This document shows positions 7,652 through 16,308 of a DNA stretch of 34,080 bases, piece after piece (position 1 is the first letter of the stretch; every line of letters begins with the position of its first letter). Under the pieces are notes generated by a model. It made no database searches, was not told the origin of the DNA, and saw only the letters and a program-made list of their open reading frames with translations. Position numbers and translations under genes: made by a program. The stretch covers positions 1-34,080 of the forward strand of contig QKHZ01000198.1 of NCBI GenBank assembly GCA_003249795.1, in the 5' to 3' direction. This DNA comes from a bacterium (GTDB taxonomy: Bacteria; Planctomycetota; SZUA-567).

Positions 7652-9619
7652 TCAGGATAAAATTTGTTGCTTGCGTCGGCGATCGACATCGAGCTTGCGC
7701 AAGAGACATGCCTGCGCCCGTTCATGGTCGCCGCGCTCTTCCGCTTCCTGGATCTCGGCTTTCAGATCCTCGCTTTCCTGCTCAAGCCGCTCGCGTACAA
7801 TGCTCGCGAGTAGATCTTTTAGTCCCATCTCTGTCAGTTCCGGTCCGGCGCTTTCAGTTGCGCTGGGTCCGCCTGCGGCAAGATCTGCCACAAGTACAGC
7901 GGCTTCCGGATCTGACGCTTGGTGCATCAGTGCAGCCGGGTCGGGGCGAGAGGCCGCTTCCGGGCCACCTTCTTCCCACGCGTCGCGGATTAAACCTGCA
8001 AGCTCTGCGGCTGCATGCCAGCTCCACTCATCAGGCGGAAACGCGTGCATGATTGCATCGCACCACTGTTTCGACGCCAGCAGATACCGGACCAACTGCT
8101 GTTCTCGCTTGCGACGGCCTTCGCGGCGGCTGTCACTGGTAAACGGCATTACCGCCCCAAGCCCACGGGGCTCGCGGCGGCCGCTTCTGCCGTTATTCTC
8201 TGTCACTTCGGCGCGCTTTTCCTGCCAGGATTCCCGGCGTGCGCCTTTGTGAAATTCATTTTTTTGCGTTCTGGCCTTTTCGCTGGGCTGCGGGAGAGCC
8301 TCAACCGGAACCCCGCTGGCTGCAGCCACCGCCTGACGCATCATCTCGCGCTTGACCCCATTGGGGCAGCAGTTGACCAGATCCATAACTGTTGCAACCG
8401 CAGTCGAGCGGGCGGTGACATCGCCTGCCGGGCACGAGCCAACGGTCTGGCGCAACATATATTTGAACGAGTCTTCCGATTTTGCGAGCATCTGCCGGAA
8501 GGCATCGGCTCCAAACTGCGGCAGAAACTCGCCAGCGTCCTTGACTTCCAGTCCTTGCGCGACCTTCAGTGGGACGTCTTCTTCCATAAATAACCGTACG
8601 GCGCGCTCCGTTGCTTTGCGGCCGGCGTTGTCTGAGTCAAACAGCGCGACGACATGGCCCTCAGCCTGAATGTAACGCCGCAGCAGCCGGATGTGATCCT
8701 CTGTCAGCGCTGTGCCGAGAGTGGCGACCACATTGCGGATACCGTACTGGTGGCACATGATCGTATCGACATAACCCTCGACGACGATGGCCTCTTTTTT
8801 CAGTCCAATCTCTTTTGCCGCTTCACTCAGGCCAAAGAGCAGTTTCCGTTTTGAAAACACCTTGCCTTCGCTGGTGTTGATATATTTTCCGCCGGAGTCC
8901 GGCTTTTCTTCCAGCACCCGCCCGCCGAAGCCGACCGGACGCTGTTGCGCATCAAGAATCGGAAACATGACCCGTCCGCGAAACGCGTCGTAGGTTCGAT
9001 CTGTTTCCTCTTTATATCGCAAGACACCAGCTTGTACGCCAGCGTCAATTGCGCTTTCGACTTTGTGCTCCCCCCACTTGTGGCTCACAAACTCGCGGAT
9101 ATATCCGACCAGTCCTTCCCACTCATCCGGCGCCCAGCCCAGCCGCCATGCGGAGATGGTTTCCGGTGTAAAGCCGCGCTGCTGCATATAGTCGCGCGCA
9201 ATTTTTCCAATCACCGGATCGGCGAAGGATTGCTCATAATACTGGCAGGCGAGGCGGTTGGCGGCGTACAGCGCTTTTTTCTTATCCGCTTCACCAGTGC
9301 CGGATGGCCCTGCGCCGTCTTCCCGTTCAACCGGAATCCCCGCGCGAGCGGCCAAGATCTCGATCGCTTCCGGAAATTCGCACCGCTCCATCATTTGAAC
9401 AAATTGAAAAATGCCGCCCTTGGCACCGCATCCAAAGCATTTAAAGATTTGCATATGCGGGTTAATATTAAATGAAGGCGACTTTTCATTATGGAACGGG
9501 CACAGTGCCGTGAAGTTGCTCCCTACCTGTCGCAGCTGGAGTCCATAGCTCTCCGCTACGCTGACGATGTCGTTGGCGTCCTGTATCCGTCGCAGGCACT
9601 CTTCCGTTATTAACCCCAC
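7652..9619 (-). CDS. dnaG: DNA primase DnaG
   Basis: Synthesises RNA primers at the replication fork together with the DnaB helicase. The N-terminal CHC2 zinc ribbon has Cys40, His43, Cys61 and Cys64 when counted from the GTG at 9619, the same numbers as in E. coli DnaG. The TOPRIM catalytic core follows with VVEGYVD and LFDSDNAG. The C-terminal part (~420-655), which should hold the helicase-interaction domain, is less conserved and has a basic linker. I chose GTG 9619 over the longer ATG at 9640 because GGAGGT lies nine bases before the GTG, inside the would-be first codons of the longer form, and because the family starts at this point (GLITEECLRRI). First gene of the dnaG-rpoD unit; the usual rpsU is absent. 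Confidence 0.95.
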   Translation of the reverse strand: MGLITEECLRRIQDANDIVSVAESYGLQLRQVGSNFTALCPFHNEKSPSFNINPHMQIFKCFGCGAKGGIFQFVQMMERCEFPEAIEILAARAGIPVEREDGAGPSGTGEADKKKALYAANRLACQYYEQSFADPVIGKIARDYMQQRGFTPETISAWRLGWAPDEWEGLVGYIREFVSHKWGEHKVESAIDAGVQAGVLRYKEETDRTYDAFRGRVMFPILDAQQRPVGFGGRVLEEKPDSGGKYINTSEGKVFSKRKLLFGLSEAAKEIGLKKEAIVVEGYVDTIMCHQYGIRNVVATLGTALTEDHIRLLRRYIQAEGHVVALFDSDNAGRKATERAVRLFMEEDVPLKVAQGLEVKDAGEFLPQFGADAFRQMLAKSEDSFKYMLRQTVGSCPAGDVTARSTAVATVMDLVNCCPNGVKREMMRQAVAAASGVPVEALPQPSEKARTQKNEFHKGARRESWQEKRAEVTENNGRSGRREPRGLGAVMPFTSDSRREGRRKREQQLVRYLLASKQWCDAIMHAFPPDEWSWHAAAELAGLIRDAWEEGGPEAASRPDPAALMHQASDPEAAVLVADLAAGGPSATESAGPELTEMGLKDLLASIVRERLEQESEDLKAEIQEAEERGDHERAQACLLRKLDVDRRRKQQILS

Positions 9620-9668
9620 GGCCGTGATACCTCCCTGCATAAGGATGCCTTACGCATTGAAATCGAAG

Positions 9669-9697
9669 AGTTTAGTCCGATTTTAGGGGGCTGTCAA
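9669..9697 (-). promoter_or_regulatory. Sigma-70 promoter of dnaG-rpoD
   Basis: On the minus strand TTGACA (plus 9692-9697) and TAAACT (plus 9669-9674) are separated by exactly 17 bases, a near-consensus promoter. Transcription would start near 9662, about 40 bases before the GTG of dnaG. Confidence 0.8.
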
Positions 9698-9759
9698 CCC
9701 AGTTTTTTTTCGCGCAAAAAAACAGATTCGCGCTGGTTCATCTTTGTTCGGATTTCCGA

Positions 9760-9788
9760 TTGTAATTTTTGTAAAGCTACGGTAAAAT
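9760..9788 (+). promoter_or_regulatory. Sigma-70 promoter of the dksA-like/lspA/pyrD operon
   Basis: TTGTAA (9760-9765) and TAAAAT (9783-9788) with a 17-base spacer lie about 60 bases before the first gene. It is divergent from the dnaG promoter; the two -35 boxes are about 60 bases apart. Confidence 0.7.
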
Positions 9789-9850
9789 ATAGCGTCAAAA
9801 TCGGGGTATGGAAAAGTTAATTATTTGTGGGTGAAGGGTTTAGGTGATTT

Positions 9851-10222
9851 ATGGGCGATGAGTCTGTTGATGTGGAAGAGTTCCGGGCGTTGCTTCTGGC
9901 GCTTCGGGCAGAAATTTTGGGTGATAACCGTCAGTTAAAAAAAGATGCGGACATGTCCGGTTCCGGTACAACCGAGGCCGCACGCGCTCCGATTCATATG
10001 GCAGAGTCTGCCAGCGATACTACGGAAAAGCATATCATGTTTGAGCGGCTTTCAGCATCCAGCGAAACATTGCAGATGATTGATGATGCTCTGATCCGGA
10101 TTGATGAAGGCACTTACGGGTTATGTGAAGAATGCGGCCAGTCGATTCCTGCCCGTCGCCTTCGGATCAAGCCGTACGCATCTCTTTGCATTGACTGTCG
10201 CCGCAAGGAGGAGATCTCCTGA
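9851..10222 (+). CDS. DksA/TraR-family C4 zinc-finger protein
   Basis: A 123-residue protein with an acidic, probably helical N-terminal part and a C-terminal four-cysteine zinc finger, Cys92, Cys95, Cys113 and Cys116 (CEEC and CIDC), with the family motif GTYGLCEECGQSIPARRL between. DksA-type proteins bind the RNA polymerase secondary channel and alter promoter kinetics, often with ppGpp. This one is shorter than E. coli DksA (151 residues), so whether it acts as true DksA is not certain. AGGTGA lies upstream of the ATG. Its TGA overlaps the start of lspA and its last codons hold the lspA ribosome binding site, so the genes are coupled. Confidence 0.88.
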   Translation: MGDESVDVEEFRALLLALRAEILGDNRQLKKDADMSGSGTTEAARAPIHMAESASDTTEKHIMFERLSASSETLQMIDDALIRIDEGTYGLCEECGQSIPARRLRIKPYASLCIDCRRKEEIS

Positions 10223-10797
10223 AAAGGTTCGCTTTCTGGCTGGTTGCGTTTCTTACGCTGGCGGCCGATCTTCTCAGTAAACATTTTGTGTTCCAGTATC
10301 TTGACCGGATTGAGCCGGATCAACGCTGGACGCTGATCCCGGGCGTTCTGACCTTCAGCAAAAATATTAATGAAGGCGGTGCGTGGGGGGTGGCCAGCGG
10401 TTACGGTGTCCTCTTTCTGATTATCACTGCGCTGATCATTCCGTTTGTTGTGGTAATGGCGTATTCCTGTAAAGAAAAGAATGCGCCGCTCTGGGCGCTG
10501 GGGATGCTGGCAGGTGGGGCCGCGGGCAACCTGTATGATCGGATTTTTGTTGCGGAGTTTTTAAATTATCGTGGCGAATATGTGCGTGGTGTGCGCGATT
10601 TTGTCGACCTTGGCTGGTGGCCGGTGTTTAATGTGGCGGATATCGCAATCGTTGCGGGGGTTGCCGTGTACATGGTCTGGAGCTTTTGGTTTGCGCCATC
10701 TGTAAAGGGCAATAACGAGGGATGCGCCTCGGGTGCTCAGTCCGGGGCGGCTGCATCTGCGACTTCTGCTTGTGGAGACAATAGCAATGCCAACTAA
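10219..10797 (+). CDS. lspA: Lipoprotein signal peptidase (signal peptidase II), apparent CTG start
   Basis: Inner-membrane aspartyl protease that cleaves signal peptides from lipidated prolipoproteins. Family motifs are all present: N-terminal helix with DLLSK, NEGGAWG, then GNLYDRI and FNVADIAI carrying the two catalytic Asp. From the in-frame stop at 10192-10194 to GTG 10288 there is no ATG, GTG or TTG; starting at GTG 10288 would delete the first membrane helix and DLLSK. A CTG at 10219 gives the normal start (then KRFAFWLVAFL) and has AAGGAGG seven bases before it, overlapping the dksA-like stop as CTGA. The protein is 192 residues, longer than usual, owing to a C-terminal low-complexity tail rich in Gly, Ala, Ser and Asn that overlaps the pyrD start by 11 bases. 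It would process, among others, the archaemetzincin-like lipoprotein here. Confidence 0.92.
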   Translation: MKRFAFWLVAFLTLAADLLSKHFVFQYLDRIEPDQRWTLIPGVLTFSKNINEGGAWGVASGYGVLFLIITALIIPFVVVMAYSCKEKNAPLWALGMLAGGAAGNLYDRIFVAEFLNYRGEYVRGVRDFVDLGWWPVFNVADIAIVAGVAVYMVWSFWFAPSVKGNNEGCASGAQSGAAASATSACGDNSNAN

Positions 10798-11743
10798 GCA
10801 AGCTGGTTTAACGAAAAAAACTGTCGTGTCGGCTGCCGATCCTGTCTTGGCGACTAGCGTTGGCGCGGTTGCGTTTACGAATCCGATTCTCACCGCAAGC
10901 GGGACATACGGCAGCGGGAAAGAATATACCGACTTTGTGGATCTGGCTGACTTGGGCGGGGTGGTCACTAAAAGCGTGACGCTGAATCCGATTCGCGGCA
11001 ATCCTCCGCCGCGCGTGGTCGAGACGCCGTCGGGAATGCTTAACGCCATCGGTTTGCAGAACGAAGGCGTCCATGTCTTTTTAAATGAACTCTTGCCGCC
11101 GCTGAAAAAACAGGCGCGGAAAGTGGTCGTCAACGTTGCGGGTAAAAGCAAGGAAGACTATCTGGAGGTGACGTCGATTCTGGATAAAAGCGGAGTCGAT
11201 GCGCTGGAGCTGAATATTTCGTGTCCGAACGTGAAAGAGGGCGGGATCGCGTTCGGAGTCTGTGCGCAGACGGCTGCCGGGCTTGTGTCTGAGATCCGCA
11301 AGCGCACGACGCTGCCGCTGTGGGTAAAGCTCTCGCCGAATGTGACCGATATCGTTTCGATTGCCAAGGCCGTACAGGACGCGGGCGCCGATGCATTGGT
11401 CGTGAGTAATACATATCTGGGCATGGCCATCGATATTGAAAAGAAAAAACCGATTCTGGCGAACATCACAGGCGGCCTGTCGGGGCCGGCGATCCATCCG
11501 CTTGCGCTGCGGATGGTGTGGCAGGTAGCGAAAAATGTAAGCTGTCCGGTGGTGGCTGTCGGCGGGGTGAAGAGTGTGCGCGAGGTGATCGCGTTTCTGC
11601 TGGCAGGGGCGAGTGCGGTGGAGGTCGGGACGATGAACTTTGTTGATCCATCCATATGCGGGCGTCTGCCGCTTGAACTAGCAGACTGGTGTCGTTCTCA
11701 CGAAACAACAGTCAAAAAACTGATCGGTGCACTCGAAGCCTGA
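10787..11743 (+). CDS. pyrD: Dihydroorotate dehydrogenase, class 1B catalytic subunit
   Basis: Oxidises dihydroorotate to orotate in pyrimidine synthesis, with FMN, in the cytoplasm. The 318-residue barrel shows the FMN/substrate segments TASGTYGSG, the active-site loop ELNISCPNVKEGG with the Cys base (Cys146) expected for class 1, the Lys-containing VKLSPN, VSNTY, GGLSGPAIHPLALR and the phosphate-binding VGGV and GASAVEVGT. Class 1B enzymes normally pass electrons to NAD through PyrK, which is not in this window. The ATG at 10787 has GGAG nine bases upstream and overlaps the lspA end. A longer frame from 10733 exists but would lie inside lspA and lacks support. Confidence 0.93.
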   Translation: MPTKQAGLTKKTVVSAADPVLATSVGAVAFTNPILTASGTYGSGKEYTDFVDLADLGGVVTKSVTLNPIRGNPPPRVVETPSGMLNAIGLQNEGVHVFLNELLPPLKKQARKVVVNVAGKSKEDYLEVTSILDKSGVDALELNISCPNVKEGGIAFGVCAQTAAGLVSEIRKRTTLPLWVKLSPNVTDIVSIAKAVQDAGADALVVSNTYLGMAIDIEKKKPILANITGGLSGPAIHPLALRMVWQVAKNVSCPVVAVGGVKSVREVIAFLLAGASAVEVGTMNFVDPSICGRLPLELADWCRSHETTVKKLIGALEA

Positions 11744-11780
11744 CCAATATTTGACTAAGAACGATTGGTTCTCTTGAATT

Positions 11781-12044
11781 TTACTCTTCTGTATTCTCTT
11801 CACTACTAGCTTTTGTTGCTATCTGGTTTTCTTTTTTGGTATCTTTGCGTTTTAAACAAATCAGCGGCCAGAAGGGTAAGAATATATTCAAGCTGAGCGT
11901 TAAGAATATTACGATAAATGCCGGAATGAAGAGACTTTCACCATCAAAGGCAATGTCGAGCCATAGGGCGATGCCGCCGGAGATGACAATGGTCGAAACG
12001 AGTCCGATCAGCAATCTGAACCGTTTTGTTTTCACAAAAGGCAT
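11781..12044 (-). CDS. Small membrane protein, function unknown
   Basis: 87 residues: a basic start (MPFVKTKRFR), two hydrophobic helices at about 10-30 and 38-60, and a charged C-terminal tail rich in Lys, Glu and Ser. The topology would place both ends inside. AGGAAAG lies about 9 bases before the ATG. It follows the OleD-like gene by 28 bases on the same strand and converges with pyrD. I do not recognise a family; the ribosome binding site and coherent hydrophobic pattern are the reasons to call it real. Confidence 0.65.
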   Translation of the reverse strand: MPFVKTKRFRLLIGLVSTIVISGGIALWLDIAFDGESLFIPAFIVIFLTLSLNIFLPFWPLICLKRKDTKKENQIATKASSEENTEE

Positions 12045-12072
12045 ATTGAGTCTTTCCTGGTATTTTCAAAAC

Positions 12073-13050
12073 TCACTTGTTTTTGAGTTTCTGCAGGCCG
12101 TCGTCGATGGTAAGGTGCGGGGTCCACTGCAGGTCTTTGATTGCGCGCTGCGGGGTGAACCAGTGGCTGGTCGCCAGTTGCAGCGCCAGAAAGCGTGTCA
12201 TCGGCGGCTCGCGCTCAATCTTGAGTAGCCTGAATCCCGACTCGATCGCCCATCCCATTCTGTATGCTGTCTTCAAGCTGACTGTCCGCTTTACCGGAGG
12301 GCAATCCATCGCCTGCAATAGTTTTCCGATAAACTCCCAGCAATTTACCGGCTCGGGTTCATTGATAAAATACGCCTGACCATTCACCGACGAGCCGTCG
12401 ACCAGTTTATCCAATGCGCACAGGTGTGCATCGGCAACGTTTTCGACATAACTGACGCTGATTTTATTTGTGCCGTCGCCGATCTGCATCAGCCGTCCTG
12501 ACCTTGCGCGCTCTGCCAGTCTCGGCAGCAGGTTTGTGTCTCCCTGCCCCCAGATCAGGTGTGGGCGCAGGCTACATGTGTGCAATGTCTCGCCGCTAGC
12601 GGCAAGCACTTCACGCTCTGCCAAAGCCTTGGTCTCAGCATAATAGGTCAGGTAACGCTCAGGATACGGCAGCGTTTCGTCCCCGCCGTCAATGGCGCTG
12701 TGTCCGTACACGACACTCGGCGTGCTGGTGTAGACAAGCCTGCTGATTTTCGCGCGGCGGCAGGCCGAGATGATATTGCGCGTGCCGGTGACGTTGGTGG
12801 CAAAGTAGGTCGCGCGCTTTCCCCAGATTCCGGCAAGTGATGCCACATGGATGACTGCGTCCACTCCCTCGCACGCTTTTATCACAGCCGCTTCGTCAGT
12901 CAATGATGCCTGTATGCAATCGACACCGCTTGCCGCCAGATCCGGATATGCACTGCGTCCGAGTACGCGTACGCTTTCGCCGCGTTGCTGAAGTTTTGCG
13001 ACAATGTGGCGCCCCAGAAATCCACCGCCGCCGGTGACCAGAATCTTCAT
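12073..13050 (-). CDS. NAD(P)-dependent reductase of the 3-beta-HSD/extended SDR family, OleD-like
   Basis: A 325-residue extended short-chain dehydrogenase: Rossmann motif TGGGGFLG at 7-14, NVTGTRN, and the catalytic YxxxK as Y-A-E-T-K preceded by a Ser/Thr-rich TSTPSVVYG. The sequence pattern (ACEGVDAVIHVAS, SLRPHLIWGQGD, SYVENVADAHL, INEPEPV) is close to what I recall of OleD, which reduces 2-alkyl-3-ketoalkanoates in long-chain olefin synthesis, and of sterol-type 3-beta-hydroxysteroid dehydrogenases. The other ole genes (thiolase, hydrolase, AMP ligase) are not next to it, so the substrate is open. It is downstream of the SUI1 gene and upstream of a small membrane protein on the same strand. 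The start has only a weak ribosome binding site. Confidence 0.85.
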   Translation of the reverse strand: MKILVTGGGGFLGRHIVAKLQQRGESVRVLGRSAYPDLAASGVDCIQASLTDEAAVIKACEGVDAVIHVASLAGIWGKRATYFATNVTGTRNIISACRRAKISRLVYTSTPSVVYGHSAIDGGDETLPYPERYLTYYAETKALAEREVLAASGETLHTCSLRPHLIWGQGDTNLLPRLAERARSGRLMQIGDGTNKISVSYVENVADAHLCALDKLVDGSSVNGQAYFINEPEPVNCWEFIGKLLQAMDCPPVKRTVSLKTAYRMGWAIESGFRLLKIEREPPMTRFLALQLATSHWFTPQRAIKDLQWTPHLTIDDGLQKLKNK

Positions 13051-13140
13051 GTTAGCCCGTTTCTATTCAGGATCTGCCCATTTATGATTTCGTGCGTTTC
13101 AGATGGATGCTTGCTTTATTCTGATGTTTTTTGGGAAAGC

Positions 13141-13464
13141 TCAGCTGCGAACGCCCCAGCCTTTTTGTTTTAGCCACTCCGTTGCGCGATCCCGGCAGTC
13201 GCCTTGCAGTTCGATTTCACCGTCGCGGTCCGTGCCTCCGGTGCCGCAGGTATTCTTTAGCTGCTTGGACAGTTGTTTGGTGTCTGTCGGGGTCAGCACA
13301 AGCGGGGAGATTACTGTGACGGTTTTTCCTTTTGCCCGTTTTTCAATCCGACAGCGGATCTTGTGCTGTTCGGGCGGCAGTGATTCCACAGGCGCCTTTT
13401 CGCTCGCGTCTGAAGAGATCAGGCTCCAGCCTTCACCTGAAGTCAGTTTTTTTGATTTTGCCAT
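13141..13464 (-). CDS. SUI1-domain translation factor (YciH/eIF1 family)
   Basis: A 107-residue protein with a variable N-terminal half and a C-terminal SUI1 fold: RAKGKTVTVISPL, then TDTKQLSKQLKNTCGTGGT and a closing EIELQGDCRDRATEWLKQKGW, the hallmark of YciH. In bacteria YciH can influence initiator-tRNA and start-codon fidelity on the 30S subunit; in eukaryotes eIF1 does this. That is of interest next to the apparent CTG start of lspA in this genome, though no direct link is shown. AGGAAGAG lies upstream of the ATG at 13464. It is likely transcribed with the STAS gene 93 bases upstream. Confidence 0.87.
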   Translation of the reverse strand: MAKSKKLTSGEGWSLISSDASEKAPVESLPPEQHKIRCRIEKRAKGKTVTVISPLVLTPTDTKQLSKQLKNTCGTGGTDRDGEIELQGDCRDRATEWLKQKGWGVRS

Positions 13465-13557
13465 GAGAGGACTCTTCCTGCCTTGTGGTTTAATTTTATG
13501 TACGCATGTCGGTATTGAAAGGCAATAAGCAGGCTGACTGGGATTGAGCGCGTGTTG

Positions 13558-14226
13558 TCAGTCGTCCAGATCGCCATAAAAGAGTTCGTCAAATGTTCGG
13601 GGAAGTTGCTTGCCGCTGTTACGGAGGATGTTTTGGCGCATGATTTCGCTGTCACGTTTGTTTGGTGCCGGGCGTTTATGTCGGAATTCTTCTGGGTCAG
13701 GATCGGCGGTGTCGGTATCGGAGTCTGCCTGTTGTCCGGCGATTTCGTTTTCAATCGATTCGAGGAAGAAACCGAACCGTTCGCGGTTGCGCTCGTCGAT
13801 TGCGACTAGGATCTCGTGCGCATGACGGATCTGTAGAAGACGACGTTCCGGATTCATGTCCGGCATGAGCTTCGCTGTCTCGAGGCTTTCTGTGTTCAAG
13901 TCGCCGTAGATACACATCAACTCCCAGATCCCGATCATCTTCATCAACTTTTCGTGATCGGTGTTGACATTCACAAGACACAGCGCGCCATTCTGTTCAC
14001 CCACCCGCGCGACGAGTCCGGTCAGCGTTCCCATGAACGTGGAGTCCATCCCCGTACAACGAGCAAGGTCGATAACAAAGTTAAGCAGGCCGTTATTCAA
14101 TTCCGAGTCGATATAATCGGTCAACGACGCAGCATTGTGCATATTGCCGAGTCCGACAACCTGCAACAGAACCGCATGTTGGCCATGCGCAATTTCGAGA
14201 TAGCCCGCCGGGGCCTGGTCTGTCAT
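13558..14226 (-). CDS. STAS-domain (anti-anti-sigma-factor-like) protein
   Basis: 222 residues. Residues ~8-110 form a STAS domain: a beta strand LLQVVGLGNMHNA, then NFVIDLARCTGMDSTFMGTLTGL, where the Ser after Asp is the residue phosphorylated in SpoIIAA-type proteins, and LCLVNVNTDHEKLMKMIGI. The C-terminal ~110 residues are charged, with an acidic Asp/Thr/Pro linker, and have no family I know. STAS proteins of this kind act in partner-switching with an anti-sigma kinase and a PP2C phosphatase; neither is in the window. I prefer ATG 14226 (AGGA 8 bases upstream) to ATG 14235, which has no usable binding site. Promoter at 14292-14320. Confidence 0.85.
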   Translation of the reverse strand: MTDQAPAGYLEIAHGQHAVLLQVVGLGNMHNAASLTDYIDSELNNGLLNFVIDLARCTGMDSTFMGTLTGLVARVGEQNGALCLVNVNTDHEKLMKMIGIWELMCIYGDLNTESLETAKLMPDMNPERRLLQIRHAHEILVAIDERNRERFGFFLESIENEIAGQQADSDTDTADPDPEEFRHKRPAPNKRDSEIMRQNILRNSGKQLPRTFDELFYGDLDD

Positions 14227-14291
14227 AGCTCGCATCCTGTTCTCACAATGCTAAACAGGTCCATAACCGTATTACAGTACGATAGGCACCT

Positions 14292-14320
14292 ATTTTACGG
14301 CGACTTGTCTTTGCGTACAA
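14292..14320 (-). promoter_or_regulatory. Sigma-70 promoter of the STAS/SUI1/reductase unit
   Basis: On the minus strand TTGTAC (plus 14315-14320) and TAAAAT (plus 14292-14297) with a 17-base spacer, about 65 bases before the STAS start codon. It lies between the recN stop and the STAS gene, so these genes need not depend on recN transcription. Confidence 0.65.
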
Positions 14321-14393
14321 GCCTGTGACGATGATTTATGTGAAAAATTATTTTGCTGTTTGTGTGTAACATCTTATTCTATAAGGATTTGCT

Positions 14394-16106
14394 TTATTTA
14401 TTCGGTTGGGGCCAACTGCCGTGCTGTTTCATCATTTCCTTTGCTTGTGCGCGGGTGGTGTCGGTACGCTCCTCACCGCGGATCATTGCGGCGATTTCTT
14501 CCAGTCGCTCTTTGCCTTCAAGAATCCGGACGATGGTTGCGGTTCTTCCTTTATTCACATGCTTGGCGACGGCAAGGTGGCGGTCGGCAGAGGCGGCAAC
14601 TTGCGGCAGGTGCGTGATGGCGATGACCTGACGTTTTCGCGAGAGGGCTTTCAGTTTTCTGGCAATGGCATCCCCCAGACGTCCGCCGATTCCCGCATCA
14701 ATTTCATCAAAGAAAAGAACCGGAGGCGAGTGTGCATCCGAGAGCGCGGTCTTCAGTGCCAGCATCGTGCGCGAGGATTCGCCACCGGAGGCGGTTTCAG
14801 CAAGCGATGATGCCGTCTCACCGGGATTGGGTGCAATGCGGAAGATGATTTCTTCAAGCCCTCCGCTGGAGGCGTGTGTCAGAAGACGCTCAAGGTCATC
14901 GCCCTCGCTCCACTGGGGTTCGGCGGTAACCGAGAAGTTGGCCTGTGGCATGTCGAGGTCGGCAAGTTCCGCGTCAACTGCTTTGCCCAGTTTCTTTCCT
15001 GCTTTGATTCGTTTTGCGCAAAGCTCTTGTCCCATGGTCGCGAGATCTTTTAATAGCTCATGCAGTTGCTTGCGTACACCTGTGGTGTCAGTCTCCCACG
15101 CGGCGAGGTTCTCTTCTTCCTGCCTGAGTTTTTCTTCTTTTTCTGGAAGCTGGTCGGGAGTGCAGTCAAGGCGACGGGCGAGTTTGCGGAGTCGCTCGGA
15201 GCGCTCTACCATCTCATCCAGTTCATTTTCAGAAATATCAAAGCCGCCTGTCGCCTCGCGCAGAAAACGCACCGCTTCGTCCAGCGCCGAGAGCATAGTG
15301 TCGAGCTGGTCGGTTGCCCCACGCAGGGCTGCGGAATTTTCCCGGTACGGGTGGATTTTTTCAATCAATGTCCCGAGACGGTTTTGGATCGCGTCTTCAT
15401 CTTCATACAAAATCGCTTCTCCCTGTTCACATACGCTGCGGACTTCAGCGGCGTTGCTGTAGAGACGGATGCGGTCGTCGAGGTCGGCGTCGGTTTCGGG
15501 ATTGTAACCGGCATCATCCAATTCTTTTAAATGAAACCGCACCTGTTCGAGCTTGATACGTATGCGTTCGCGTTCGGAGTCGGATGCGCGCAGGCGGTCG
15601 TAAAGTGACATCGCCTTGTGGTAAAGCTCGGCGTAGCTGGCCGCCTCTTTTTCCAGTTTCCCGAACCGGTCAAGCAGTTCGCGTTGGTACGCCGGCTCGA
15701 TCAGTCGCGTGTGCTCGTTTTGCGCAGCGATATCGATGAGTAATTCGGAGGCGTCTTTCAGGGATGTTGATGAAAACGGTTTGGCGTTGACGGCGAAGCG
15801 GTTGCTTTTTCCGTCGCGGATGATGCGCTCAAAAATATAGCGCTGGTCTTCATCACGCGGCAGCAATCCGGAAGCGACAGCCGGGTGTTTGTCTGGAAGA
15901 GAAAAAACGGCGCGGATTTCGGCAGACTCCGAACCCGAGCGGATGATTTCAGGGCTTGCTCGTCCGCCGAGGGCGAGGCTGATGGCGCCGGCGATAAGAC
16001 TTTTACCCGCACCGGTCTGTCCGGAGATCACGGTAAAGCCATCGGTGAAGGCGAGTGTCGCCTTTTCAAAGAGGACGTAGTTTTCCAGAACCAATTCTTC
16101 AAGCAT
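14394..16106 (-). CDS. recN: DNA repair protein RecN
   Basis: SMC-like ATPase of double-strand-break repair and recombination, 570 residues, normal length. The start MLEELVLENYVLFE and Walker A GQTGAGKS (29-36) are followed by the family segment AAQNEHTRL; a long coiled coil (~150-370) links to the C-terminal half with signature ASGGESSRTMLALK, Walker B VLFFDEIDAGIGG and ITHLPQVAA, where the switch His sits. The gene is divergent from the unknown membrane protein at 16360. I found no LexA-type box of the CTGT-N8-ACAG or GAAC-N4-GTTC kind in the 250 bases upstream, so SOS control is not evident. Ribosome binding site is weak (AGG seven bases before the ATG). Confidence 0.96.
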   Translation of the reverse strand: MLEELVLENYVLFEKATLAFTDGFTVISGQTGAGKSLIAGAISLALGGRASPEIIRSGSESAEIRAVFSLPDKHPAVASGLLPRDEDQRYIFERIIRDGKSNRFAVNAKPFSSTSLKDASELLIDIAAQNEHTRLIEPAYQRELLDRFGKLEKEAASYAELYHKAMSLYDRLRASDSERERIRIKLEQVRFHLKELDDAGYNPETDADLDDRIRLYSNAAEVRSVCEQGEAILYEDEDAIQNRLGTLIEKIHPYRENSAALRGATDQLDTMLSALDEAVRFLREATGGFDISENELDEMVERSERLRKLARRLDCTPDQLPEKEEKLRQEEENLAAWETDTTGVRKQLHELLKDLATMGQELCAKRIKAGKKLGKAVDAELADLDMPQANFSVTAEPQWSEGDDLERLLTHASSGGLEEIIFRIAPNPGETASSLAETASGGESSRTMLALKTALSDAHSPPVLFFDEIDAGIGGRLGDAIARKLKALSRKRQVIAITHLPQVAASADRHLAVAKHVNKGRTATIVRILEGKERLEEIAAMIRGEERTDTTRAQAKEMMKQHGSWPQPNK

Positions 16107-16308
16107 GCCAGCGCCTGTGTTTACTCTCTATTCAAAACAAAGGATGTAAATTTGTTATAACGCCACCGTCATCGGGCAGATGCAGCCAAAGAGTCTGTCG
16201 ACTCGGGCGGCGGCCATGCAACTTTTCCCGAATTGGACTCGGCTGAGCGCAGAAAGTCAACCCCCTAGCCGAGATTTCTTTTCAGGTATGCTGTGTGGCA
16301 CGATTTGA

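Noticed and set aside
7104..8252. Long Ser/Ala-rich plus-strand frame (382 residues) opposite rpoD and dnaG
   Set aside because: It is antisense to two certain genes; its low-complexity run mirrors the Lys/Glu-rich codons of rpoD.
10561..11151. Minus-strand frame opposite lspA and pyrD
   Set aside because: Antisense shadow of two conserved overlapping genes.
11756..11775. Small hairpin AGAAC/GTTCT between pyrD and the small membrane protein gene
   Set aside because: Only five base pairs with a short, interrupted T stretch; too weak to call a terminator.
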